Made by a program: the position numbers and the translations under genes. DNA of 64,000 nucleotides from Burkholderiales bacterium Ga0077547 (GTDB taxonomy: Bacteria; Pseudomonadota; Gammaproteobacteria; Burkholderiales; Burkholderiaceae_C), in contig LNEY01000023.1 of NCBI GenBank assembly GCA_001464195.1, forward strand, positions 1-64,000, in the 5' to 3' direction. Within the stretch, counting starts at the first letter, position 1. Each line of letters begins with the position of its first letter. The notes below the pieces were generated by a model. The model made no database searches. It was given only the letters and a program-made list of their open reading frames with translations, and was not told the DNA's origin. Of this stretch, positions 43,028 to 56,835 are shown in pieces.

Positions 43028-43810
43028 ATGCTGTTCCTGCTGTCCCCCGCCAAGACACTCGATTACGAGCGCCCCGCCAGGGTGAGCCATGCGACGACAC
43101 CGCAATTCGTCTCGCAATCGGCCGAGCTGATCAACCTGCTCAAAGCCAAAAGCGTGGCCGAGATCGCCGCGCTGATGGATTTGTCCGAGCCGCTGGCGGC
43201 CTTGAACGTCGGTCGTTATGGCGTGTGGAGCCCGCGCTTCACCGTCAAGAACAGCAAGCCTGCGGTGCTGGCCTTCAATGGCGACGTCTACGAAGGCCTG
43301 GACGCACCCTCGCTCGGAGAAGCAGACCTTGAATGGGCTCAGAAGCACCTGTTGATCCTGTCGGGTCTGTACGGCTTGCTGCGTCCGCTGGACAAGATGC
43401 AGCCCTACAGGCTCGAAATGGGCACCGCGCTGACCAACGCGCGCGGCAAGAGCCTGTACGCCTACTGGGGCGACACGCTGGCGCGCCACATCAACCATCG
43501 AATGCGCTCCGATCCATCGCCCGTGATCGTCAACCTGGCGTCGCAAGAGTACTTCAAGGCGGTGCAGCCGACCCCGACCAACCATTGGTTGAAGGCCCGC
43601 GTGATCGAATGTGTGTTCGAAGACTGGAAGTCGGGCCAGTACAAGGTCATCAGTTTCTTCGCCAAGCGCGCGCGCGGTCTGATGGCGCGTTACGCCATCA
43701 CGCACCGCGTGCAGATGCCGCAGGGGCTGCAAGCCTTCGACAGCGAAGGCTACGCGTTCGAGGCAGCGGCGTCCGAGCCGCACCGGCTGGTTTTTCGGCG
43801 CAAGCTCTGA
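43028..43810 (+). CDS. yaaA: YaaA family peroxide stress protein
   Basis: This 260-residue cytoplasmic protein begins MLFLLSPAKTLDYERPARVS and carries LNVGRYGVWSPRFTVKNSKP, GDVYEGLDAP and LSGLYGLLRPLDKMQPYRLE, all diagnostic of YaaA. In E. coli the protein lowers free iron and limits oxidative DNA damage during peroxide stress. Length and motifs agree with the family. The 2-oxoglutarate oxygenase gene follows after 9 nt, so they may be co-transcribed. An open frame upstream lacks family resemblance, hence the ATG at 43028. Confidence 0.95.
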   Translation: MLFLLSPAKTLDYERPARVSHATTPQFVSQSAELINLLKAKSVAEIAALMDLSEPLAALNVGRYGVWSPRFTVKNSKPAVLAFNGDVYEGLDAPSLGEADLEWAQKHLLILSGLYGLLRPLDKMQPYRLEMGTALTNARGKSLYAYWGDTLARHINHRMRSDPSPVIVNLASQEYFKAVQPTPTNHWLKARVIECVFEDWKSGQYKVISFFAKRARGLMARYAITHRVQMPQGLQAFDSEGYAFEAAASEPHRLVFRRKL

Positions 43811-43819
43811 GGCTTGCAC

Positions 43820-44692
43820 ATGGTCGCAGCCCAGCAGATCACGCCTGAGCTGCAACGCTGGATCGTCGAGCAGGCGAGTGCGGGCCGGGCACCTGAAGTC
43901 GTTCTGCAGGCCATGCGTGACAGCGGCTGGTCGACCGAAGTCGCCGAGCAAGCGCTCGAAGACACCTTGCGAGACCATCTGGTCGAGCAGGCTCGGCTGC
44001 ATGGTCTGCCACCCCCAGTGCGGGTGCCGGAGCCGATGGCCACCGATGGCAGTCTGTTGTGCAGTGCCGAACCGTTGACCGCCGGTGCCGTTGCGGGCGT
44101 GCATGTGCTCGCGAGCTTGATGAACCCGCGCATCGTGGTCTTGGGCGGCCTGTTGTCCGAGGCGGAGTGTGATGGCCTGATCGAACTGGCCGCCGCACGG
44201 TTGGCGCGCTCAGAGACTGTCGAAGTTCGCACCGGTGGCAGCGAGGTGAACGATGCGCGCACCAGCGAGGGCATGTTCTTCGAGCGTGCGGAAAACCCGC
44301 TGTGTGCGCGCATCGAGCAACGCATCGCCACATTGTTGAACTGGCCGATGGACAACGGCGAAGGCCTGCAGGTGCTGCGCTACCGAACCCACACCGAATA
44401 CAAGCCGCACTACGACTACTTCGATCCGCTGCAACCCGGCACAGCCGCGGTGCTGGAGCGCGGCGGCCAACGGGTGGCCAGCCTGGTGATGTACCTGAAC
44501 ACGCCGCCGCGGGGCGGTGCGACGGTGTTCCCCGATGCGCACTTCAGCGTGCTGCCGGTCAAGGGCAACGCGGTGTTCTTCAGCTACGACCGTCCGCACC
44601 CCATGACGCGCACGCTGCACGGCGGCGCGTCGGTGCTGGACGGCGAGAAGTGGGTCGCCACCAAATGGTTGAGGGAGCGGCGCTTCGATTGA
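43820..44692 (+). CDS. 2-oxoglutarate/Fe(II) oxygenase, prolyl 4-hydroxylase-like
   Basis: This 290-residue protein has a C-terminal double-stranded beta-helix oxygenase domain. Iron ligands are H197 and D199 in YKPHYDYFDP and H267 in TRTLHGGASVLDG, and the 2-oxoglutarate-binding lysine is K277 in GEKWVATKW. Conserved ARTSEGMFFERAENP and LVMYLNTPPRGGATVFPD fit bacterial prolyl 4-hydroxylase-like proteins. The first 90 residues form a UBA-like helical region (AMRDSGWSTEVAEQALEDTL). The substrate is unknown; elongation factor Tu and small ribosomal proteins are known targets for relatives. Confidence 0.85.
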   Translation: MVAAQQITPELQRWIVEQASAGRAPEVVLQAMRDSGWSTEVAEQALEDTLRDHLVEQARLHGLPPPVRVPEPMATDGSLLCSAEPLTAGAVAGVHVLASLMNPRIVVLGGLLSEAECDGLIELAAARLARSETVEVRTGGSEVNDARTSEGMFFERAENPLCARIEQRIATLLNWPMDNGEGLQVLRYRTHTEYKPHYDYFDPLQPGTAAVLERGGQRVASLVMYLNTPPRGGATVFPDAHFSVLPVKGNAVFFSYDRPHPMTRTLHGGASVLDGEKWVATKWLRERRFD

Positions 44693-44746
44693 TCGACCCG
44701 CCGCGGGCCGCAGCGGTTGGCGGCGGCCTGCTCGACCGCCGATGCG

Positions 44747-46261
44747 TCAGCGCTTCGGTCCGGTCGAACGGGGGGTGAACAGCGCGCCACCCTCGCGCCG
44801 CGGTTCGGTTCGCGGGCCGGCCGATCGACCTGCGGGAGCTGCCGCACGCGCACCCTGCGGCGCCTGGCCATCGCGGGCCGGCGCACGGGGTGCCTGGCCG
44901 CCACTGCTCGCGCCTGATCGCGCGGGCGCGCCGCCGCCGTAACCGCCACCGCCCCCTGAACGCGACGGCGCCGAACGGCCGTCATTGCGACCTCGACCGC
45001 CGCCGCCACCACCGCCACCACTGCGACCGCCACCACCGGAGCTGCGGAATCCACCGCGGCCCGCGCCTTCACCGATGACCATGCGGCCGAGCACGATCGG
45101 CTCGGCCTTCTCGCCCACCGGTGGCGCGAAGCCCTCGATGATTTCCTTCGGAATCTCGCGCTTGATCAGCCGCTCGATGTCGCGCAGGAAGCCATTCTCG
45201 TCGGGGCACACCAGCGAGATCGCCTCACCCTGCGCGCCCGCGCGGCCGGTGCGACCGATGCGGTGCACATAGTCTTCTGGCACGTTCGGCAGTTCGTAGT
45301 TCACGACGTGCGGAAGCATGTCAATGTCGATCCCTCGCGCGGCGATGTCGGTTGCCACCAGCACCGTGAGGTCGCCGGTCTTGAACTCGGCCAGTGCCTT
45401 GGTGCGGGCGCCCTGGCTCTTGTTGCCGTGGATCGCCATCGCGCTGATGCCTTGCTTCTCGAGGAACTCGACCAGCTTGTTGGCGCCGCTTTTCATCCGC
45501 GTGAAGACCAGCACCTGCTCCCAGTCGTTCGACTTGATCAGGTGTGCCAGCAGGTTCTTCTTCAGATCACGGCCCACCGGGTGGACCTTCTGCGCAATGG
45601 TGTCGGCGGTCTGGTTGCGGCGCGCCACTTCGATCAGGGCCGGCTTGTTCAGCAGCTTGTCGGCCAGCGCCTTGATTTCGTCGCTGAAGGTGGCGCTGAA
45701 CAGCAGGCTCTGCTTTTGTGCCGGCACGATGGCCAGCACCTTCTTGATGTCGTGGATGAAGCCCATGTCCAGCATGCGGTCGGCTTCGTCGAGCACAAAG
45801 ATCTCGATGTGGCTCAAGTCCAGCGTGCGCTGCTGGTGATGGTCGAGCAAGCGGCCTGGCGTGGCGACGAGGATGTCGACGCCGCGGCGCAGCTTGTCGA
45901 TCTGAGGTTGCATGCCGACGCCACCGAACATCACCATCGAGGTCAGCTTGCTGTACTTGCCGTAGGTGCGCACGCTTTCCTCGACCTGGGCGGCGAGCTC
46001 GCGGGTGGGCGTCAGGATCAGCGCGCGGATGGGCAGCTTGCCTTTGGCATCGCGCACGGCGGGCTTTTCCATCAGGCGGTGCAGCATCGGCAGCGTGAAG
46101 CCGGCCGTTTTGCCGGTGCCGGTCTGCGCGCCGCCGAGCAGGTCGCTGCCCGACAGCACGACGGGAATCGCCTGCATCTGGATCGGCGTGGGGGTGGTGT
46201 AGCCGTATTCAGCGACGGCACGCAACAAGGGCTCGGCGAGGCCGAGGGATTCAAAAGACAT
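44747..46261 (-). CDS. rhlE: DEAD-box RNA helicase RhlE with Gly/Arg-rich tail
   Basis: This 504-residue helicase has the Q motif [20 protein letters not shown], Walker [15 protein letters not shown], the DEAD box [17 protein letters not shown] in [13 protein letters not shown] and motif [20 protein letters not shown]. It unwinds RNA in ribosome assembly and cold adaptation. The C-terminus (about 400-500) is disordered and dense in Gly, Arg and Ser repeats ([20 protein letters not shown]), which suggests RNA binding and phase-separation. The start and its region are shared with divergent ettA (319 bp between). Confidence 0.93.
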   Translation of the reverse strand: MSFESLGLAEPLLRAVAEYGYTTPTPIQMQAIPVVLSGSDLLGGAQTGTGKTAGFTLPMLHRLMEKPAVRDAKGKLPIRALILTPTRELAAQVEESVRTYGKYSKLTSMVMFGGVGMQPQIDKLRRGVDILVATPGRLLDHHQQRTLDLSHIEIFVLDEADRMLDMGFIHDIKKVLAIVPAQKQSLLFSATFSDEIKALADKLLNKPALIEVARRNQTADTIAQKVHPVGRDLKKNLLAHLIKSNDWEQVLVFTRMKSGANKLVEFLEKQGISAMAIHGNKSQGARTKALAEFKTGDLTVLVATDIAARGIDIDMLPHVVNYELPNVPEDYVHRIGRTGRAGAQGEAISLVCPDENGFLRDIERLIKREIPKEIIEGFAPPVGEKAEPIVLGRMVIGEGAGRGGFRSSGGGGRSGGGGGGGGRGRNDGRSAPSRSGGGGGYGGGAPARSGASSGGQAPRAPARDGQAPQGARAAAPAGRSAGPRTEPRREGGALFTPRSTGPKR

Positions 46262-46580
46262 GTGGAAATTCCAAACAGCGGATCGGCCTGTCGCTCTTAC
46301 ATCGAGCGCCAGTCGCAGGCAGAGGGGTGTGAGGGGCGCCAGAACAACGCGGGCCCGGTCAGGATGACATCAGCGCGGCGACTGGTTTCCGCGCTGGTTG
46401 CGTCGAGTCTAACGGGTTTCCCCTGATGTCGATGGTGATCAGGCAGGTGAATCCGTGGCAAACCTTGAGCAACGACAATAGGCGGTTTGCGCCGACGGGG
46501 CTTTCGCGACCAGACCGTCGCCACCGGCCGCTGGCGCGTCGCACACCGCTTGTCATTCACTGAATTCTTCAAGGCAACCC
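46262..46580. other. Intergenic region between rhlE and ettA
   Basis: This 319-bp stretch holds the promoters and leaders of two divergent genes. I see no gene, no clear hairpin and no known operator. Both neighbours act on ribosomes or RNA, and rhlE relatives often have long leaders, so some of it may be transcribed 5' leader. Confidence 0.45.
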
Positions 46581-48241
<1,661 letters not shown>

Positions 48242-48245
<4 letters not shown>

Positions 48246-51049
48246 GGCTGGCCGCTCTGCCGCGCAGCGGGACGCTGCTGAAGTGCTCGGTGGCGGTCAG
48301 CACCTTGGTGCTGGCGGGTTGTGCCGCGGTCCCGACGGCGCCGGCGTCTCAGCGCGCGCCTGCAGCAGCCTCGCCGTTTGGTGCCAATGCCCCGGCCAAT
48401 GCGGGTGCACCGGTTGCCGGCGCCGCCAACGCCGCACCGCGCCCGCCCTCAGCGCCAGGCGCAGCGCCTGCTGCAGGTGCAGCACCCGGTACCCCGCGCC
48501 CCTTCGCCGATGTCATCAAGGACGCGAAGCCGTCGAGCGGTCTGTTCACGGTGTGGCAGAAGGACGAAAAGGTCTGGATCGAGCTCAAGCCGTCCGACTT
48601 CAACCAGCCGCTGTTCCTGTCGCCCAAGCTGAAGACGGGCATCGGCGAACCGCGTTTCTTCGGCGGCCTGATGGGCGACGAGCTGGTGATCGAGTTCCGC
48701 CGCATCTACAACGTGGTGCAGATGGTGGCGCGCAACACCGAGTACGTGGCGGCTCCCAACACACCCACTGGCCGCGCGGTGGACGCCGCGTTCTCGCCCA
48801 GCCTGCTGTCAGCGACGTCGGTGGCGAGCTTGCCGCATCCCGATCGCAAGTCGGTGCTGGTTGACGCGAACGCGCTGTTCGTCAACGACATGATGGGCAT
48901 TGCGCAGGGGCTGCAACGCCAGTTTCGCCAGGGCTATGGCCTCGATGGCCGCAACTCGGTGATCACCGATGTGCGCGCCACCGACGACCTGCTGGTGCTG
49001 GAGGTGATGAGCCATTACGCCACGAATACGATCGCTGTCCCCAACCCCGGGGCCGCACCGCCGGGCGCACCGCAACCGTCGCAGCCGCGCACCGTGCCTG
49101 ACCCGCGCAGCCTGTTCATGACGCTGCATTACTCGCTCGCCCGCTTGCCCGAGCAGGTGATGGCGCCGCGCCGGGCCGACGGCCGCCTCGGCCACTTCAC
49201 CAGCAACCGCTCCGATTTCAGCGACGACTTGTCGCGCTCCCCCCGCCAGCGCTTCGTGAACCGCTGGCGCCTGGAAAAGTCCGATCCCGCGGCCGAGTTG
49301 TCGCCACCGGTCAAGCCGATCACGTTCTGGCTGGATCGCACCATCCCCGAAAAGTACCGAGCGTCGATCACCGCCGGCATCCTTGAGTGGAACAAGGCCT
49401 TCGAGAAGATCGGCTTCAAGGACGCGATCCGCGTGGAGGTGCAACCGGACGACGCGCCCTGGGACACACTCGACTTCGGCCGTGCCTCGGTTCGGTGGAT
49501 GACCAACTCGAACCCGTCGTTCGGTGCCATCGGCCCGAGCCATGTCGACCCGCGCTCGGGCGAAATCCTCGATGCGGACATCGGCATCGAAAGCCTGTCT
49601 TCACGCAGCCTGCGCGCGTTGCGGTCGCAAGTGCTGGCGTCGTCACCCGTGAGCGCTTCGCCCGAAATGCCAGCTGAACTGGCGGCACGCGGCATGCGCC
49701 CGCAGTCGTGGTGTGCCTACGCCGAACAGGCGGCCGAGCAGTTGGGCTATGCGCTCGATGTGCTGGAAGCCCGCGGCGACATTACGCCCGACAGCCCTGA
49801 AGCCGAGGCCTTTGTGCAGGGTTACATGAAGGACGTGACGATGCACGAGGTCGGCCATACGCTGGGCCTGCGCCACAACTTCCGCTCTTCACGCGCGTAC
49901 ACCGAAGCGCAACTGGCTGACCCGGCGTTCACGGCCAACCATGGCATCAGCGGCTCGGTGATGGAGTACGCCGCGCTGAACCTGGCCGCGCCCGGCGTGC
50001 CTTTGCCCCAACAGGGCACGGTGTTCAGCGCCACGATCGGGCCCTACGACTATTGGGCGATCGAATACGCCTACCGCCCGCTGCCGCCGGATCAGGAAGC
50101 CAGCGGCCTGGCCAAGATCGCCGCGCGCAGTGCCGAGCCGCTGCTGGCCTTCGGTACCGACGAAGACAACTTCCTCGGCGTCGACCCCGAGACGTTGCAC
50201 TTCGACCTCGGCGCCGATGTGATCGCCTTTGCGCGCAAGCGCATCACGATCGCGCGCGACTTGCTGTCTCGCCAAGAGGCGCGCACCTTGCCCGCGGATG
50301 ATGACTACGCAGTGCTGCGCCGTTCGGTCACTTATGCGCTGCGCGACATGGGCCGTGCGGCCGGCGTGCTGACACGGCAGATCGGCGGCGTGCGCACGCT
50401 GCGCGACCATGCCGGCAGTGGCCGCGACCCCTTGTCGCCCAAGCCCGCAGTCGAGCAGCGTGCCGCGCTCGATCTGCTGGCCCGCGGCTTCCTGTCGGCC
50501 GACAGCTTCCGAATCTCACCGGCACTGCAGCGCAAGCTGGCGGTTGATTATCTTGAGCGCGGCGACGCGGCGCTGCGCGGCGACGGCACACCCGCCACGG
50601 CGCTGGTCACCGATTTCTCGCTCGCCTCGCTGGTGATCGAGTTGCAGCGCAATGTGCTGGGCAACCTGCTGAGCGACGGCGTGGCGGTGCGCCTGCTCGA
50701 CAGCGAAGACAAGCTGCCGAAGGACGCGCTGCGTCTGTCCGAGTTGCATCGCCGACTGAGCGATGTGGTGTGGAGCGAGCTGGGCCAGTCGGGCGACATT
50801 CCATCGCCGCGCCGAGAACTGCAACGCGAGTACGTGACCCGCATCGCCAACCAGCTGCTGCGCCCTGGCGCACTGAGTCGCGCCGATGCGCGCAGCCTGG
50901 TGCGTGCACAGGCGCAGACGCTGCTGGCCCGTTTGAACACCGCCGCCAAACGCCCTGGCCTGAGCGCCGAAGCGCAGGCGCACCTGCAAGACAGTGCCGA
51001 CACCTTGCAACAGGCGCTGAGCGCCAAGCTCACGCGCGCTGGGGTGTGA
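48242..51049 (+). CDS. Zinc-dependent metalloprotease lipoprotein (DUF5117/DUF4953-like)
   Basis: This 935-residue protein has a lipoprotein signal (VSTLVLAGCAAV, lipobox LAGC) and an Ala/Pro-rich linker of about 60 residues. A long N-terminal region carries DUF5117-like motifs, and the catalytic zinc site is HEVGHTLGLRHNFRSS with H535, H539 and H545. This is the extended HExxHxxGxxH form found in metzincins. It is probably anchored at the outer membrane or in the periplasm; the substrate is unknown. The ATG at 48242 overlaps the ettA stop. A longer frame upstream overlaps ettA and is not needed. Confidence 0.88.
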
Positions 51050-51080
51050 ACCAACCGAAGCCAACCACCAAGGAGACACG

Positions 51081-51509
51081 ATGAAGCCGAAGACCGACGA
51101 GGAATACGTGCAGATCGACGCGCTGGCATGGCAGCCGTTTCCCGAGGCGTTCTCGACCGGTGGTATCCGCTGGAAGTTGCTGCACGTGTCGCCCGAGCAG
51201 GGCGCCTGGACGGCGATCTTCGACTGCCCGGCCGGCTCGTCGTTCGCTCCCCACGTGCACGCCGGTCCCGGCGAATACCTGCTGACCAAGGGCCGCATGG
51301 ATGTGCGCGGCGGCAAGGCCGCTGGTGGCGACACCGCCGTGGCCCCCGGCTACGGCTTCGAAGCCTCGGGCGCCCGCCACGACAAGACCCAGTTCCCGGT
51401 GGACAGCGAGTTCTACATGACCTTCCTCGGCCCGCTGACCTTCATCCGCCCCGACGGCTCACCGATCGCGGTGATCGGCTGGGCAGAGGCGCAGGGGGCG
51501 TGGGGTTGA
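51081..51509 (+). CDS. Cupin-domain protein
   Basis: This 142-residue protein has a single cupin barrel, with FAPHVHAGPGEYLLTKGRMD carrying the metal-binding His and Glu residues. The overall arrangement resembles the 2,4'-dihydroxyacetophenone dioxygenase/ChrR-like cupin group, but the reaction is unknown. A good ribosome site (AAGGAGACACGATG) is present. It lies 31 bp after the metalloprotease gene on the same strand and converges on the next gene with 11 nt between stops. Confidence 0.78.
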   Translation: MKPKTDEEYVQIDALAWQPFPEAFSTGGIRWKLLHVSPEQGAWTAIFDCPAGSSFAPHVHAGPGEYLLTKGRMDVRGGKAAGGDTAVAPGYGFEASGARHDKTQFPVDSEFYMTFLGPLTFIRPDGSPIAVIGWAEAQGAWG

Positions 51510-51520
51510 GCGGTACGCGC

Positions 51521-52039
51521 TCAGAAAGACGGTGACGGCGTGCCTGCGGTGCACACGCCCTGACGGGTGCGCACATTGGTGATCATCGGTGGCTCGGTGG
51601 CGCCTTCGGGCAACGGGTCGGTGCTGAAGTACTTGCGTGTCGAGATCGAGAAGTACTTGCCGTTGGTGCGGTTGATCACCACGCCGGTGGCGTTGGCGCC
51701 GGTGCCGTTGGTCTTCGGGCCGGGCGCGTCCTTGTTGTCAGGGTTGAAATCGGTGGCGGCGCCGAAGCTGATTTCCTTGTCGTCGATGTTGATCAACGTC
51801 AGCTTGCCGCTCCGGGCGTTGGCGATGCCCTTCTTGTCGAGGTCGATGTTGTACTCGACACGGAAGTCGCCCTTGCGCGGCGGGTCGAGCTCGGTGCCGT
51901 AGATGATTTCGACGGTTTCCACTCCGCTGCAGACCAGGTGCAGCTTGGGCAAGGGCGCTGCCTGGGTCGTCGCGTTCAGCGACAGCGCCAGCAATGCGCC
52001 GCATGCGAGGCGCGAAATTGTTGTGTCGAATGCCTTCAT
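51521..52039 (-). CDS. Secreted protein of unknown function
   Basis: I do not recognise a family for this 172-residue protein. It has a signal peptide ending ATTQAAP, then a beta-rich domain (KLHLVCSGVETVEIIYGTEL, FRVEYNIDLDKKGIANARSG, KYFSISTRKYFSTDPLPEG). Two cysteines (near residues 37 and 164) could form a disulfide in the periplasm. The ribosome site GGAG is 8 nt upstream of ATG 52039. It follows the ppnP gene by 26 nt and may be co-transcribed with it. Confidence 0.68.
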   Translation of the reverse strand: MKAFDTTISRLACGALLALSLNATTQAAPLPKLHLVCSGVETVEIIYGTELDPPRKGDFRVEYNIDLDKKGIANARSGKLTLINIDDKEISFGAATDFNPDNKDAPGPKTNGTGANATGVVINRTNGKYFSISTRKYFSTDPLPEGATEPPMITNVRTRQGVCTAGTPSPSF

Positions 52040-52065
52040 GCCCTGTTCTCCTTCGTGAGGGGCGA

Positions 52066-52377
52066 TCAGCCGAAATGGCAGATGTAGTGCAGCGCGTCGG
52101 TCACTTCGATGTCGAACGACGACTGGCCGGGCACGCTGAACGATTGCCCACCGGCATAGTCGACCCAGCGCTCGCTGCCTGACAACTTCACGCGGCAGGC
52201 GCCGGCCACCAGTTCCATCACCTCAGGCGCGCCGGTGTTGAAGTTCAGCGTGGAGGGCAGGATCACACCCACGCTCTTTTTCGTGCCGTCAGGCAGCGTG
52301 ATGCTGTGCGAGACGCACTTGCCGTCGAAGTACACATTGGCGCGGGTGGCGATGGAGGCGGTGATCTGGTCGGTCAT
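52066..52377 (-). CDS. ppnP: Pyrimidine/purine nucleoside phosphorylase PpnP
   Basis: The 103-residue cupin-like enzyme phosphorolyses several nucleosides. It shows the family phrases [40 protein letters not shown] and [16 protein letters not shown]. Length matches YaiE/PpnP of E. coli (94 residues) and its relatives. It lies 51 nt after argG on the same strand and may be an accidental neighbour. The function is strong by family, though known activity is from the E. coli protein. Confidence 0.93.
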   Translation of the reverse strand: MTDQITASIATRANVYFDGKCVSHSITLPDGTKKSVGVILPSTLNFNTGAPEVMELVAGACRVKLSGSERWVDYAGGQSFSVPGQSSFDIEVTDALHYICHFG

Positions 52378-52428
52378 GGTGATGGGGTGAACTGCATTTG
52401 AAGGGGAGGGCGCGGCGGGCGGGCCGGG

Positions 52429-54417
<1,989 letters not shown>

Positions 54418-56505
54418 TCAGTCTGCCCTACCCAACCGATGCCACAGGTAGGCGAATTCCAGGGCCTGCAGGTGCGCGCGCTGTTTGTTGTCGGCCGCGC
54501 CGCCGTGACCGCCCTCGATATTTTCGTAGTACAGCAGCGCATGCCCCTGCTCGCGCATGCGCGCAGCCATCTTGCGGGCGTGAGCCGGGTGCACCCGGTC
54601 GTCGCGGGTCGAGGTGGTGAACAGCACCTCGGGGTAGGTCTGGTCGGCTGAGACGTTCTGGTACGGGCTGTAGCGCGCGATGTGAGCCCAGTCTTCAGGC
54701 ACATCGGGGTTGCCGAACTCGGCCATCCACGAGGCGCCCGCCAGCAGCGTGTGATAACGCCGCATGTCGAGCAGCGGCACCTGGCACACCACGGCATTGA
54801 ACAGCTCGGGGCGCTGGGTGAACACCGCGCCCACCAGCAGCCCGCCGTTGCTGCCGCCCATGATGCCGAGGTGCCGTGGGCGGGTGACGCCGCTTTTGAT
54901 CAAGTCTTCAGCCACCGCAATGAAATCGTCGTAGCTGCGCTGCTTGCGCTCGCGGATGGCGGCCTGGTGCCAGGCCGGCCCGAACTCGCCACCGCCGCGG
55001 ATGTTGGCCACGACCAGAGCGCCGCCGCGCTCGAACCAGGCGCGGCCGTGGCCTGCCGCGTACCAGGGGTTCAGCGAGATTTCGAAGCCGCCGTAGCCGT
55101 ACAGCAGCGTCGGGTTGCGGCCGTCGGCCTTCGCGCCGCGCGGCCAGACGATGAAGTAAGGCACCCGCGTGCCATCGGCGGAGGTCGCAAAGCGCTGCTC
55201 GGTGCGCAGACCGTTGGCGTCGAAAAGTGCCGGGCGTGCTTTCAGCAGTTCAAGCGGGGGTGGCGTGGGCGAACCATTGGCCCCGGTCTGACCGAGGAAC
55301 AGCGAATCCGGCGTCAGGAAATCGGTGTAGCCCAGCAGGTAGCTTTCGGCCAGGGGATCGTCCCGGCGCATTGGATCGTGCAGGCCGCGCACGCTCAGCG
55401 TGCCGGGACGAGGCGCGTCAATCATCCGCGGCTCGAAGCCGCCAGCCGTGCGCCGCCACAGTTCAAGGCGGCTGGCGACGTTGTCGAGCAGGTTCACGAT
55501 GATGTGCTCACGCGTCGTTGAATAGCCCGCGAGCGAGCGGGTGGCGGTGGGCGTGAACAGCACCGTGAACTGCCGATCTCCCGCCAGGCAAGCCAGCGCG
55601 TCAGCGGCCAGCAGCGAGCCGCTGGGATGAGTCACCCCCGCCACCGCCCAATCACTGCGCAACTCGATCAACAGTGTGTCGGTCGGGTCGCCCACGTGGT
55701 TCCAGAAGCTGAACGACGCGTCGCTTGGTAGGTCGACGCGCACCAGCGTCTCGCCTTGCAGCAGGAAATGCTGCTGGTGATAGAAATCGAGCGACCGGCT
55801 GAACAGCGTGCGCTCGTGGCCTGGCGTCAGATCGACCGAGACGCTCACCGACACATCGGGGCCCTCTCCCTCGAAGACGGTGACCGCAGACGCCAACGGG
55901 GTGCCGCGCGCCCAGCGCTGGACGAGGCGCGGGTAGCCGGAATCCGTCAGGCTGCCGGGGCCGACATCGGTGCCGACGTACAGCGTGTTCTCGTCGATCC
56001 AGGTCACCGACGACTTGGCTTCGGGCAGCACGAAGCCGCCCTCGACGAATTGCTTGGTGGTGGTGTCGAATTCGCGCACCACCGCCGCGTCGGCGCCGCC
56101 GCGTGACAGCGACACCAGACAGCGCTGCGGCGCAGTGGCGAGCGCATCGGCACCGGCCCAGACCCAGTTTTCGCCTTCGGCCGCAGCCAGTGCATCGATG
56201 TCGAGCACCGTCTCCCAGCGCGGATTCGGTTGTCGGTACTCTGCCAGCGTGGTGCGGCGCCACAGGCCGCGGGGATGGGTGTCGTCACGCCACAGGTTGT
56301 AGAAGTGATCGCCGCGCCGCGTGATCTGCGGGATGCGCTCCTTCGAGTTCAACACGTCCAGCAACTGCTCGCGGATCGGCGCGTACTCCGGTCGCGCAGT
56401 CAGCACGCCTTCGCTTTCGGCATTGCGTTCGCGCACCCAGGCCAGGGCGCGATCGCCCTGCACCTCTTCCAGCCAGCGGTATGGGTCTTGGTCGGTCGCG
56501 CTCAT
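54418..56505 (-). CDS. Prolyl oligopeptidase family serine peptidase
   Basis: This 695-residue cytoplasmic peptidase cleaves short peptides after proline. The N-terminal beta-propeller (about 70-400) and the C-terminal alpha/beta-hydrolase domain are both evident. The nucleophile is S552 in GIMGGSNGGLLVG, with the acid in DDRVHP (D635/D636) and the histidine H667 in EGGHGG. The N-terminus DPYRWLEEVQGDRALAWVRE is typical. Its start overlaps the stop of the GNAT gene by ATGA, which shows translational coupling with an unrelated protein. No signal peptide is seen. Confidence 0.93.
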   Translation of the reverse strand: MSATDQDPYRWLEEVQGDRALAWVRERNAESEGVLTARPEYAPIREQLLDVLNSKERIPQITRRGDHFYNLWRDDTHPRGLWRRTTLAEYRQPNPRWETVLDIDALAAAEGENWVWAGADALATAPQRCLVSLSRGGADAAVVREFDTTTKQFVEGGFVLPEAKSSVTWIDENTLYVGTDVGPGSLTDSGYPRLVQRWARGTPLASAVTVFEGEGPDVSVSVSVDLTPGHERTLFSRSLDFYHQQHFLLQGETLVRVDLPSDASFSFWNHVGDPTDTLLIELRSDWAVAGVTHPSGSLLAADALACLAGDRQFTVLFTPTATRSLAGYSTTREHIIVNLLDNVASRLELWRRTAGGFEPRMIDAPRPGTLSVRGLHDPMRRDDPLAESYLLGYTDFLTPDSLFLGQTGANGSPTPPPLELLKARPALFDANGLRTEQRFATSADGTRVPYFIVWPRGAKADGRNPTLLYGYGGFEISLNPWYAAGHGRAWFERGGALVVANIRGGGEFGPAWHQAAIRERKQRSYDDFIAVAEDLIKSGVTRPRHLGIMGGSNGGLLVGAVFTQRPELFNAVVCQVPLLDMRRYHTLLAGASWMAEFGNPDVPEDWAHIARYSPYQNVSADQTYPEVLFTTSTRDDRVHPAHARKMAARMREQGHALLYYENIEGGHGGAADNKQRAHLQALEFAYLWHRLGRAD

Positions 56506-56816
56506 GCGCGCAGGTCCTGGGTGTCTGCATGCCGCTGCATGTAGACCCGCACATACGAGCACAGCGGATTCACCTTCAAGCCGTGTTCGCGCGCATGGGC
56601 CAGGGCGAAACGCACCAGCGCCGCCGCGATGCCACGGCCTTCAAGTGCCGGCGGCACCTCGGTGTGGTCGATGTGCATCACGTTGCCAATCAGGCGATAG
56701 TCGATGACGCAGCGCAGGCCGTCCACTTGGCATTCGAAGCAGGACGTCGCCGGGTCGTGGCGGATTTCGAGGTCGGTGGCGCGGAGGTGGGGGCGGGGTG
56801 CTGTCATCCAACCCAT
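56502..56816 (-). CDS. Small GNAT-like acetyltransferase domain protein
   Basis: This 104-residue protein matches the short GNAT-type YjdJ/DUF family. The central motif HIDHTEVPPALEGRGIAAAL resembles the acetyl-CoA-binding motif Q/RxxGxG/A, followed by VRFALAHAREHGLKVNPLCS. The C-terminus carries CSYVRVYMQRH, a hallmark of this subgroup. Substrate is unknown. It overlaps the prolyl oligopeptidase gene by ATGA. ATG 56816 and ATG 56807 are both possible starts. Confidence 0.82.
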   Translation of the reverse strand: MGWMTAPRPHLRATDLEIRHDPATSCFECQVDGLRCVIDYRLIGNVMHIDHTEVPPALEGRGIAAALVRFALAHAREHGLKVNPLCSYVRVYMQRHADTQDLRA

Positions 56817-56835
56817 TCTGGCCCCGATCGGCCGA

